DNA of 64,000 bases, taken from G963665925 sp050596425. GTDB taxonomy: Bacteria > Bacillota > Clostridia > Peptostreptococcales > Acidaminobacteraceae. Where the stretch lies: NCBI RefSeq assembly GCF_050596425.1, contig NZ_CP192292.1, positions 1,302,001-1,366,000 of the forward strand, written 5' to 3'. Below are positions 43,488 through 50,991 of the stretch, piece after piece; within the stretch, counting starts at the first letter, position 1, and the number at the start of each line of letters is the position of its first letter. A program made the position numbers and the translations under genes. The notes beneath the pieces are model-generated. The model did no database searches, was not told the origin of the DNA, and saw only the letters and a program-made list of their open reading frames with translations.

Positions 43488-44274
43488 GAAAAAGAGAGTC
43501 TGGGGATTTGTCTTGGTTCTAAGCGCACTCATGTTGTCAGCTTGTTATAATGATGGTTCTTCTGAGGGGGACAAGGACATTATTAGGGTGTTTGCTGCAT
43601 CATCCATGACAAACGCCATGCAAGACATGAAGGCCGGGTTTGAAACGGAATATCCGAATAAAGACATTCAACTAAATTTCGCCGGGTCAAAAACCCTGCG
43701 CAGCCAAATAGAAAATGGTGCCCAGGCAGATATCTTTATTTCTGCAAATGGTAGCCATTATGAGGCCCTTAATCAACTTAATATGATACATGAGGGTCGG
43801 GCCCTGCTTGAAAACAAGTTGGTCCTTATTGTTTATAGTGGGTCAGAAGTCAACATTGAAAGTTTGGATGATTTGACCCAAAGTTGTCAGATTGTATTGG
43901 CTCAAGAAGGCGTGCCTGCTGGAAACTACGCCCGGGAAATCTTGAAGAAATATGGCGAGGCAAATTCGGCAGATTATCAAGAAAGAGTGCTTTTAAACCT
44001 CGTTTCTGAGGAATCCAATGTCCGTCAGGTTCTGATGAAGGTGGCCATGGGAGAAGCAGACGCAGCTCTTGTGTATAAAACAGACGTTACGGAGAATGTC
44101 AAAGATAGCCTTCGTGTGATTGATATTCCTGAAATGTACAATGTTACAGGAACCTACTATATGGGCATCTTAAAGGGCGCTGACGACGGAGCACGTGTCC
44201 TGTATGACTATGTTTTGTCTGAGCGTGGGGATGAAATTCTAGAAAGTTATGGATTTGCTCCAATAAAGGAGTGA
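43471..44274 (+). CDS. modA: Molybdate-binding lipoprotein ModA
   Basis: A lipoprotein of about 267 residues with lipobox LSAC (Cys25 counting from 43471) and a ModA fold. VFAASSMTNAMQDM and QLNFAGSKTLRSQIENGAQADIF shortened here to NFAGSKTLRSQIENGAQADIF contain the oxyanion-binding Ser residues. The ATG at 43471 has GGGAG nine bases upstream, while the ATG at 43462 abuts it. It captures molybdate or tungstate for ModB/ModC. It overlaps the MOSC gene by 17 bases. Confidence 0.92.
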   Translation: MLRPNRKKRVWGFVLVLSALMLSACYNDGSSEGDKDIIRVFAASSMTNAMQDMKAGFETEYPNKDIQLNFAGSKTLRSQIENGAQADIFISANGSHYEALNQLNMIHEGRALLENKLVLIVYSGSEVNIESLDDLTQSCQIVLAQEGVPAGNYAREILKKYGEANSADYQERVLLNLVSEESNVRQVLMKVAMGEADAALVYKTDVTENVKDSLRVIDIPEMYNVTGTYYMGILKGADDGARVLYDYVLSERGDEILESYGFAPIKE

Positions 44275-44279
44275 GTTTC

Positions 44280-44957
44280 GTGAAGCTTAATGACAGGTGG
44301 TTGGGCAGTGAAGGATGTGATGGTTTGATAAAAGCGACGGGAATTATTCTGACTGGAGGACGGGGGCGACGTCTTAATGATAGGGACAAGGCCCTTATAA
44401 ACTATAAGAATATGCCCTTTCTTTTTCATGTTCTTGAAGCCCTGAGGGGGTTTGAAGAAATTATCATTGTCACATCAGAAAGAAACTATGAAAGCCACCT
44501 AAACAGTATAGAAGCTTGGAAAAGAGGTCACTCTTCTTATATAAAGGGAAGGCAAAACATTGAGGTTGTAAAAGACATAATACCTGAAAGTGGACCAGTC
44601 GGTGGAATATACACAGGCCTCTTCACTGCCATGTATGACAGAGTTTGTATTCTTTCTGTTGATACCCCCATGGTGACACAAAGCTTGGTTCGTTATCTTA
44701 TTGATGTGGACAGCGGTAATGGCAAATCTGTTACACTGCCCTGCGCAGATGGAAAGGTTCATCCGCTGATTGGAGTTTATTCCAAATCACTGCATGGCGA
44801 TTTTAAGAAAGCTCTAGACTCCAGACAGCTTAAACTCATGAGGGTGATAGAAAATTTCCATCTAGACCTTATAAGACAAGAAGATCTGATGGAAAAAGGA
44901 TTTTCAACTAAAATATTTGCCAATATCAACACCCAAAATGACCTCGATCGCATCTAG
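44280..44957 (+). CDS. mobA: Molybdenum cofactor guanylyltransferase MobA
   Basis: A nucleotidyltransferase of about 225 residues. The GTP-binding start is TGIILTGGRGRRLNDRDKAL, followed by VKDIIPESGPVGGIYTGL and the metal-binding SVDTPMV, matching MobA. It attaches GMP to Mo-molybdopterin to give the bis-MGD form used by formate dehydrogenase and nitrate reductase-type enzymes. The GTG at 44280 has AAAGGAG at correct spacing; the GTG at 44271 overlaps it. It is the last gene of the operon; its stop lies in the terminator hairpin. Confidence 0.88.
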   Translation: MKLNDRWLGSEGCDGLIKATGIILTGGRGRRLNDRDKALINYKNMPFLFHVLEALRGFEEIIIVTSERNYESHLNSIEAWKRGHSSYIKGRQNIEVVKDIIPESGPVGGIYTGLFTAMYDRVCILSVDTPMVTQSLVRYLIDVDSGNGKSVTLPCADGKVHPLIGVYSKSLHGDFKKALDSRQLKLMRVIENFHLDLIRQEDLMEKGFSTKIFANINTQNDLDRI

Positions 44958-44968
44958 GTCATTTTTTT
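44935..44968 (+). terminator. Terminator of Moco operon, overlapping mobA stop
   Basis: AAAATGACCT pairs with AGGTCATTTT across an 11-nt loop, followed by a T-run. The mobA stop codon lies in the loop and stem. Confidence 0.88.
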
Positions 44969-44974
44969 ATATGA

Positions 44975-45060
44975 GCGACTTGCAATATCATTCAAGAATC
45001 CTCATTGCACCCTCTATAGATATTTGCGAAACAACAATTGTGTATCGGGTACGACGAGGA
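44975..45060 (+). repeat. Hairpin repeat family, copy A
   Basis: Begins GCGACTTGCAATATCATTC and shares TTCAAGAATCCTCAT with copy B. CCTCATTGCACCC pairs partly with GGGTACGACGAGG. Its right outer arm is not recognisable. Confidence 0.75.
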
Positions 45061-45076
45061 AAGACAAGAACTTTTA

Positions 45077-45115
45077 AAGAGTCTGTTTGAGCGAAATCTC
45101 AGCGGGCTCTTTTTC
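45077..45115 (+). terminator. Possible orphan terminator-like hairpin
   Basis: AAAGAG pairs with CTCTTT, with TGAG/CTCA inside, followed by Ts. No gene ends just upstream other than mobA, which already has a terminator. Together with the rest of 44958-45333 this stretch holds no gene I can see. Confidence 0.4.
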
Positions 45116-45333
45116 TGTGCGGTTTGATCAGTGGTATGACACAAGGGCTTAAGAGTTCGTCTTGTGTTGATTGGAGGATATGCAAGGTTTGCATAAAAAT
45201 ACAACTTTCGCATAAAGCTATACAAAATATGTAAATTGCAAAACAAATGTGGCTAGGAAAGCGTTTTCGTCTAATTTGAAGGAAAGAAATAGCTTTTTAG
45301 CAAAAATAAATTCAAAAAAAATTAAAAAAACTA

Positions 45334-45390
45334 TTGAAATAAAAAAAGACATATAGTATAGTTAATAAAAATTATGAATAAAAATTCACA
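45334..45390 (+). promoter_or_regulatory. Sigma-A promoter with ArgR box
   Basis: TTGAAA (45334-45339), 17-bp spacer, TATAGT (45357-45362). Just downstream, TATGAATAAAAATTCACA (45373-45390) closely matches the ARG box. A weaker half-site-like GTTAATAAAAATTATG precedes it. ArgR binding here would repress transcription when arginine is plentiful. Confidence 0.78.
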
Positions 45391-45420
45391 AAAACTTATA
45401 AAAAAACGGAGGGGTATGAA

Positions 45421-46251
45421 ATGAAAAAATGGTTTGTACTTTTAATGACAACAATTCTTATGGTAACAGCTTTTACAGGGTGTGCTTCACAAACGCAAAC
45501 AGAATCGGAAGGGCAAGAAACAGAAACCAAGCAAGTGATTAAGGTCGGGCTTGATGACGCTTATCCGCCTTTTGAATACCATGACGAAGCAACGAATGAC
45601 TTGATTGGTTTTGATATTGATTTTGCCAAGGCTCTTGGAGAAGAAATGGATGCAGAAATTGAGTTTGTTCCAACCGCGTGGGATGGTATTTTCAATGGTC
45701 TGAATACTGGGCAGTACGATATGATCATTTCCTGTGTGAGCATTACTCCAGACCGTATAGAAGCTTTTGAAATGACCAAGCCATATTTGGCAAATGGCAT
45801 TGTCATTGTTTCAGCAACAGGGGGGCAAGAAGCAGCAACCATTGAAGATTTAGCTGGTAAAAAAGTAGGTGTTCAGCTAGAAACCACAGCAGATATTGCT
45901 GCTAAAAAGTTTATTGAAGAAGGCTATGATCTCTCTTTATCGCAGTTTGACTCTGTTATGGAGGCGTTTGCTGCCCTAAAGGGTGGTTCAATAGAATATA
46001 TTCTGGTTGATAGTTCAGTGGGAGGCTTTTATATTTCAAATGATCCAGAATCCTTTGAAATCACATCAGGACTATTGTCAAACGAACCCATTGGCGTGAG
46101 TATTGCCAAAGGCAATGAATCTTTGGCAACAAGCGTGAATGAAGCCATTGCCTCATTACAGGAAAGTGGAAAAATGACTGAGATTTCTCAAAAATGGTTC
46201 TCAGCAGACTTTGCAACAAAAATTGATGAAGAGATTAAGGTGATTGAGTAG
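45421..46251 (+). CDS. Basic amino acid ABC transporter substrate-binding lipoprotein (ArgR-controlled)
   Basis: A 276-residue polar amino acid binding protein with lipobox FTGC (Cys21) and an SBP_bac_3 domain from about 38: VGLDDAYPPFEY, GFDIDFAKALGEEM, the ligand-carboxylate Arg in SITPDRIEAF, and LAGKKVGVQLETTADI. ACGGAGGGG precedes the ATG. The sequence alone does not give the ligand, but an ArgR box at the promoter favours arginine, ornithine or lysine. A terminator and a repeat separate it from its permease and ATPase genes, which would make the binding protein more abundant. Confidence 0.9.
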   Translation: MKKWFVLLMTTILMVTAFTGCASQTQTESEGQETETKQVIKVGLDDAYPPFEYHDEATNDLIGFDIDFAKALGEEMDAEIEFVPTAWDGIFNGLNTGQYDMIISCVSITPDRIEAFEMTKPYLANGIVIVSATGGQEAATIEDLAGKKVGVQLETTADIAAKKFIEEGYDLSLSQFDSVMEAFAALKGGSIEYILVDSSVGGFYISNDPESFEITSGLLSNEPIGVSIAKGNESLATSVNEAIASLQESGKMTEISQKWFSADFATKIDEEIKVIE

Positions 46252-46270
46252 GCAATTTAAAAGACACTTC

Positions 46271-46303
46271 AAAGTGACCTGCCCCGTGGTGGGTCACTTT
46301 TCT
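46271..46303 (+). terminator. Terminator after amino acid binding protein gene
   Basis: AAAGTGACC pairs with GGTCACTTT around TGCCCCGTGGTG, followed by TCT. It lies inside the transporter gene set and may be partial. Confidence 0.78.
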
Positions 46304-46309
46304 AATCAA

Positions 46310-46422
46310 GCGACTTGTAAAATGGCATTCAAGAATCCTCATCATAAAATATATGGATATTTAAGAATCAAACGTTCTATATATGTTATGACGAGAATGT
46401 GGATATGGAATTTCGCAAGCGC
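46310..46422 (+). repeat. Hairpin repeat family, copy B (complete, 113 bp)
   Basis: Nearly the whole element is an imperfect inverted repeat: left arm 46310-46356 beginning GCGACTTGTAAAAT, right arm 46375-46422 ending AATTTCGCAAGCGC, with an 18-nt loop. The inner CTCATCATAAAATATATGGA pairs with TCTATATATGTTATGACGAG with three non-Watson-Crick positions. It splits the binding-protein gene from the permease gene. Confidence 0.85.
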
Positions 46423-46495
46423 CTGAATCAAGAAGTTCATATATCATATTCAAATCAGATCATAATTATAGGATTATCAAACGGGAGGACAATCC

Positions 46496-47155
46496 ATGCT
46501 AAATCCAGTACAGATTGAAGCCATACTAAAAGGAACAGGATACACCATCGTCATAGCCGTTGTCGCAGTACTTGTGGGTATTGTATTCGGCATGGTTGTA
46601 GCGATTGGAAGAATATCAAAAAACAAACTTGTAAATAAAGTGGCCTGGATCTATGTATGGTTTTTTAGAGGCACACCGCTCTTATTACAGCTTTTTATGA
46701 TTTTTTATGCCATGCCCCTCATCATGAAAGATGTTTTTGGAAGACCCTTTCCAATGGAGCCCCTGGTGGCTTGTTTTATAGCATTTTCATTGAATTCGAC
46801 AGCCTATCTTGCAGAGTTTTTCAGGGCAGGCATTGAGTCGATTGACAGTGGACAGATGGAAGCAGCCAAGGCTCTTGGAATGAGTTATAACCAAGCTATG
46901 TTTCAAATAATTATACCGCAATCATTCAAAAGGTTACTGCCATCGGTTGGCAATGAGTTTATCATGCTGATTAAAGACACGTCGCTGGCATCAACGGTTG
47001 CTATATCTGACCTGCTCAGAACCACAAAGACAATGAGTAGTTCTTCGGGAAAGTGGATCTACTATGTTTATGCGGCAGCTGTTTATCTGGTCTTGACATC
47101 GATTATACAATTTGGGTTTGAAAAGTTAGAGAAGAAGGTGGGCGTGTATGAGTAA
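46496..47155 (+). CDS. Amino acid ABC transporter permease
   Basis: A 219-residue HisM/GlnP-type permease with three to five helices. WFFRGTPLLLQLFMIFY and the EAA loop GQMEAAKALGMSYNQAMFQIIIPQS shortened here to EAAKALGMSYNQAMFQIIIPQ are diagnostic. CGGGAGG precedes the ATG. It forms a homodimeric channel, overlaps the ATPase gene by eight bases, and serves the ArgR-controlled binding protein encoded upstream of the repeat. Confidence 0.93.
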   Translation: MLNPVQIEAILKGTGYTIVIAVVAVLVGIVFGMVVAIGRISKNKLVNKVAWIYVWFFRGTPLLLQLFMIFYAMPLIMKDVFGRPFPMEPLVACFIAFSLNSTAYLAEFFRAGIESIDSGQMEAAKALGMSYNQAMFQIIIPQSFKRLLPSVGNEFIMLIKDTSLASTVAISDLLRTTKTMSSSSGKWIYYVYAAAVYLVLTSIIQFGFEKLEKKVGVYE

Positions 47156-47921
47156 GGGAACTAAAGAAATGATAAAGGTTACAAATGTCCATAAATATTT
47201 TGGAGATCTTGAAGTCTTAAAAGGTATAGATTTTTCTGTGGCAGAGAGTGAAGTTGTTTGTGTCCTCGGGGCAAGTGGTTCTGGAAAGTCCACCCTGCTT
47301 AGATGTTTGAACCATCTTGAAAGAATCACATCGGGAGAAATATATATTGATGGAGAACTGGCAGACAAACGTCAGGCAGATAAAGACCTTATTGACATCC
47401 GACCAGAGCATGCCCAGGTTCTTTGTATGAAGCTCGGAATGGTCTTTCAAAGGTTTAACTTGTTTCCCCATTTAACAGCTGTTGAAAATGTCATGAAGGC
47501 GCCTATGCTTGTAAAAAAAGTTAAGGAGTCACAGGCGCGTGCCCATGCTATGGAACTTCTTAAAACAGTTGGCCTTGAAGACAAAGCCCACGAGTATCCT
47601 TCCAGACTCTCGGGAGGCCAGCAGCAAAGGGTTGCCATTGCAAGAGCCCTTGCGATGAAACCTAAAATTATGCTCTTTGACGAACCCACTTCAGCCCTTG
47701 ATCCCGAACTTGTTGGCGAGGTGCTTGAGGTTATGAAAAAATTGGCTCAAGATGGAATGACCATGATTGTTGTCACCCATGAGGTGGGCTTTGCAAGAGA
47801 AGTGGGAGATAGGGTTGTATTTATGGATGGTGGCGTGATTTGTGAGGAAGGAAGCCCATCGGAAGTTATTGACAATCCAAAGGAAGAGAGAACGAAAAGC
47901 TTTTTTAGCAAAATACTATAA
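47148..47921 (+). CDS. Amino acid ABC transporter ATP-binding protein
   Basis: A 257-residue GlnQ/HisP-type ATPase. Walker A is GASGSGKST (about 38-46), LNHLERITSG follows, the Q-loop is VFQRFNLFPHLT, the signature LSGGQQQRVAIARAL and Walker B IMLFDEPTSALDPE. A short insertion (ADKRQADKDLIDIRPEHAQ) between Walker A and the Q-loop is seen in some clostridial members. An in-frame ATG at 47169 is an alternative start. It energises the permease encoded directly upstream. Confidence 0.92.
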   Translation: MSKGTKEMIKVTNVHKYFGDLEVLKGIDFSVAESEVVCVLGASGSGKSTLLRCLNHLERITSGEIYIDGELADKRQADKDLIDIRPEHAQVLCMKLGMVFQRFNLFPHLTAVENVMKAPMLVKKVKESQARAHAMELLKTVGLEDKAHEYPSRLSGGQQQRVAIARALAMKPKIMLFDEPTSALDPELVGEVLEVMKKLAQDGMTMIVVTHEVGFAREVGDRVVFMDGGVICEEGSPSEVIDNPKEERTKSFFSKIL

Positions 47922-47994
47922 GTGTCAAATTGTAGTGATTTCAAGGCTTGTATCAATACAGTTCTAATTATGTTGACTGAAATTAAATAATTTC

Positions 47995-48023
47995 TTGTAA
48001 TTTCGACAATTTTCGCGTATAAT
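47995..48023 (+). promoter_or_regulatory. Sigma-A-like promoter of an intergenic transcript
   Basis: TTGTAA, 17-bp spacer, TATAAT. It points toward the isolated terminator 170 bp downstream, not toward a protein gene. Confidence 0.55.
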
Positions 48024-48029
48024 AATATT

Positions 48030-48219
48030 AGAAATTGTTGAGATTGGGTACGAAATAGGAAATATGTACTCATAGAAATCGATCAAACATTTAAATTATA
48101 TATGTCATTGCAAAATTACTTTACACATCACACCACATATTGCAATCATCGCAGCAACCCGATTTCAGCGATTGAATGAAACGAAACCAAAACCTCCATC
48201 TTAAGATGGAGGTTTTTTT
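48030..48219 (+). ncRNA. Candidate small RNA (about 190 nt)
   Basis: A promoter-to-terminator unit without a credible ORF: transcription would start near 48030 and stop at the hairpin at 48189. A second possible stem is CAATCATCGC with GCGATTG around 48146-48176. No known family (6S, tmRNA, SRP) was recognised. It could alternatively be a long 3' UTR of the ATPase gene. Confidence 0.3.
48189..48219 (+). terminator. Strong isolated terminator
   Basis: AACCTCCATCTTAAGATGGAGGTT is one continuous palindrome (given here as AACCTCCATCTT and its complement), preceded by AA and followed by T5. It lies about 270 bp after the nearest upstream gene. Confidence 0.88.
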
Positions 48220-48227
48220 ATGATAAA

Positions 48228-48260
48228 GGCTCTTCTCTTCAATGATATTTCACAAGTCGC
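48228..48260 (-). repeat. Hairpin repeat family, copy E (fragment)
   Basis: Minus strand reads GCGACTTGTGAAATATCATT followed by GAAGAGAAG, matching the left arm of the family over about 24 nt. The rest of the element is absent. Confidence 0.65.
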
Positions 48261-48496
48261 TCATGTATTAACTTTTTATCTCCTTTATAAAAAGTTTATT
48301 ATTTCATCCCTTATGGAAAGACGCCCCTGTAAATTGGGTATAAACCTAATAATGTAAGAAAAGCAGGTCAGAATCTATCAATTTAGTTGAAATTTCAAGT
48401 GTTATAAACTTATAATGTTGTATAGGGACACTAAATAAAATTGAGCATCAGACAAAACTGTAAATCGGGGAATATGTTTCGGGAGTGGAGATCATA

Positions 48497-50974
48497 ATGA
48501 AGTTAAGGGATGTATCATTAAGAACAGCGGTTATATTACCGACAGTGATAATTATGTTAGCCATTTTGGCTCTTTTTGTCGTGCTTAACACAAGGGACTA
48601 TGAGTTTCTAGCAGAAGAACAGGGGTCAAGAATACTGGATGCCTTATATAGGAATACGGAGCAGCGATTAAGCGCTCTTCTTGTTGAGCCGATGCGGGCC
48701 AATGCATTTTATAAGGATTATATTACCAGAGAAATATTGTATGACTATCAGGATCTTGAAGAGGTCGAAAAATATACACTGGATTTCATGACACAGCTCA
48801 GAGAGACCCTCCCTCAAGTCAGTGTGATCAGCTATGGAGATGAGCTTGGAAATTACTTGGGCTACAGATTAAACGAAGACGATATGTATGGTCTCATGTT
48901 GAAAGATGCGCGTACAAATTTTGACTTGAACATATATGCAGGCCAAACCATTGATACAGAACTGCTTGCAGGTTTTAAAGATTATGATCCAAGAACCCGA
49001 CCTTGGTATTTGCCTGCAAAACTTGATCCGACAGATCGGTGGTCAGATGTCTATGTAAATTATGATGAAAAAATGGAACTTGCTATCACAACATTTGTTC
49101 CCTTTTATAATGATAAAGAAGCGTTTACAGGTGTCGTTGGCATTGATGTGAAGTTAAACATGATCAATGATTTTCTCATCGCAGAGGATATGAAAGGCAA
49201 TGGCGTCATTTATATAGTTGATGAAGACTGGAACATTTTGTCTCATTCTCTTAATACAGATTTTGTAAAAGTTATCGAAGGCGACCCGCCAAGCGCAGTC
49301 ATGCTTTCCGCTTTGGAGGCAGAAAATCCTCTGATCCGCCAAAGTGCGGAGTTTATACGAGATCAAGAGACCAAGTCAGGAGAGGTGCAACAAATTTATG
49401 TTGACGGGCAGAGGTATTTTACTATGGTTTCTCCTTTGAAAGACCCTGAGGGGCTTGACTGGAATATTGTTGTGACCATACCTGAAAAAGATATTCTTGG
49501 AGCTGTCAAAGAGAGACAAAACACAACCCTAAGAGTGATTTCACTGTTTCTTGTTGTCGCTATGGTTGGTGCCATGTACCTATTGTCAAAAATAACAAAG
49601 CCCATTCTACAAAGTTCGGAAGCGGCACTGCAATTGTCAGAAGGGGACTTTGAAACAAAACTGGATATAGATGGTTTGCAGTTGTATGAGACAAAAGAGC
49701 TGGTTATTGCTTTTAACAACATGTCTGACAAATTGAAAAATTATTTTAGCAGAATAAAGAAAAGTGAAACCAAATATAGGTCGTTAATAGAAAATGTTGA
49801 TGACATGATATACAGCATTTCAAAAGATGGCATATTCTTATCAATGAATAACAGTTTTGAAGAGGCCCTTGATATTAAAGCGGATAGCCTTATTGGAAAG
49901 CCCTTTACTGAAATTTTTACAAGTGATGATGCGATGAACTACTGGCTTAAAATGTATCATGAAGTCTTACAGAGTAAGGAAACGATCAGTTTTCCTTTTG
50001 AGTATTTTGATGAAGATAACCAGAGAAAAATACTTAATGTAAACTTGATTCCTCAAATGAACACAAAAGGAGAGATTGAGACGATTCTTGGGACAAACAC
50101 TGATATTACAGAGCTTGTAGTCGCTCAAGATGAAATAGAGAGACTGCTAAAAGCAGAAAAAGAAGAACTTGAATCACTTGTGATGCAGAGAACTGCAGAA
50201 CTGGAAACGACCATGCAAGAGTTAAGAGAGCGTGAAAGGTTAGCCTCCCTAGGAAGTTTGGTGGCCGGCATAGCCCATGAAATCAATACACCGCTTGGTG
50301 TGGCAGTAACGGCCAGCTCATACATGGAAAAGATTAATAGTGGGATTTTTCAGAGTCTTAAAGAAGGGTCTTTGTCTAAGCAGTCCCTCATAGAATATAT
50401 AAAAACCATGGATGAAAGCACAGAAATAATAAATGCCAATTTGTACAGGGCATCTGAGCTTATACGAAGTTTTAAGGAGATCTCGGTTCAACAAAGTGTT
50501 GAGAAACTACAGGTCTTTGCGGTAGAAGATTACATTCAAGATGTTCTTCTGGCCTTAAAACATGAATATAAGAACACAGAGCATACATTTGAAGTGGACT
50601 GTGATTCAGATCTTGAAATCAAGAGTTATCCAGGTGCTTTTTCTCAAATACTTACAAATCTTATAATCAACTCCTTAACACATGGATTTGAAGGTGTTGA
50701 AAAAGGTCTGATGAAGATAAAGGCTTATATGGATGAAGAGGACTTTATCTTTGAGTATGAAGATAATGGAGTGGGTATTTCTAAAGAACACTTGGCCCAT
50801 ATTTTTGATCCATTCTTTACCACAAACCGAAAAAAAGGTGGTAGTGGCCTTGGCCTGAATATTGTATATAACATTGTCACAGGCAAGCTAAATGGGAAAA
50901 TACAATGTGACAGCGACGTGGGGCAAGGCGCAAAGTTTGTTATAAGGGTGCCAATTGATAAGCATATAGCATAA
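48497..50974 (+). CDS. dCache-HAMP-PAS sensor histidine kinase
   Basis: A membrane kinase of about 825 residues. Helix 1 (about 10-30), an extracytoplasmic dCache domain (about 35-340) with FKDYDPRTRPWYLPA and the VVGIDV segment, helix 2 (about 345-365), HAMP, then a PAS domain (about 430-540). A coiled coil leads to HisKA with H594 in GIAHEINTP, and HATPase_c with NLIINSLTHG and GGSGLGLNIV. The dCache motif resembles amino acid or carboxylate sensors. The ATG at 48497 follows GGAG at 48487-48490; a GTG at 48485 is less likely. It pairs with the REC/HD-GYP gene 17 bp downstream. Confidence 0.9.
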   Translation: MKLRDVSLRTAVILPTVIIMLAILALFVVLNTRDYEFLAEEQGSRILDALYRNTEQRLSALLVEPMRANAFYKDYITREILYDYQDLEEVEKYTLDFMTQLRETLPQVSVISYGDELGNYLGYRLNEDDMYGLMLKDARTNFDLNIYAGQTIDTELLAGFKDYDPRTRPWYLPAKLDPTDRWSDVYVNYDEKMELAITTFVPFYNDKEAFTGVVGIDVKLNMINDFLIAEDMKGNGVIYIVDEDWNILSHSLNTDFVKVIEGDPPSAVMLSALEAENPLIRQSAEFIRDQETKSGEVQQIYVDGQRYFTMVSPLKDPEGLDWNIVVTIPEKDILGAVKERQNTTLRVISLFLVVAMVGAMYLLSKITKPILQSSEAALQLSEGDFETKLDIDGLQLYETKELVIAFNNMSDKLKNYFSRIKKSETKYRSLIENVDDMIYSISKDGIFLSMNNSFEEALDIKADSLIGKPFTEIFTSDDAMNYWLKMYHEVLQSKETISFPFEYFDEDNQRKILNVNLIPQMNTKGEIETILGTNTDITELVVAQDEIERLLKAEKEELESLVMQRTAELETTMQELRERERLASLGSLVAGIAHEINTPLGVAVTASSYMEKINSGIFQSLKEGSLSKQSLIEYIKTMDESTEIINANLYRASELIRSFKEISVQQSVEKLQVFAVEDYIQDVLLALKHEYKNTEHTFEVDCDSDLEIKSYPGAFSQILTNLIINSLTHGFEGVEKGLMKIKAYMDEEDFIFEYEDNGVGISKEHLAHIFDPFFTTNRKKGGSGLGLNIVYNIVTGKLNGKIQCDSDVGQGAKFVIRVPIDKHIA

Positions 50975-50991
50975 GAATTTGAGGTGAACAT

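Larger units (their letters stand above)
47922..48496. other. Long intergenic region with promoter, terminator and repeat fragment
   Basis: About 575 bp without a protein gene. It holds a sigma-A-like promoter (47995-48023), an isolated strong terminator (48189-48219) and a minus-strand repeat fragment (48228-48260). The stretch 48265-48480 is AT-rich and presumably holds the kinase promoter; I see nothing else there. Confidence 0.5.

Noticed and set aside
46244..46426. 60-codon frame after the amino acid binding protein gene
   Set aside because: It runs through a terminator hairpin and the repeat element; not a plausible protein.
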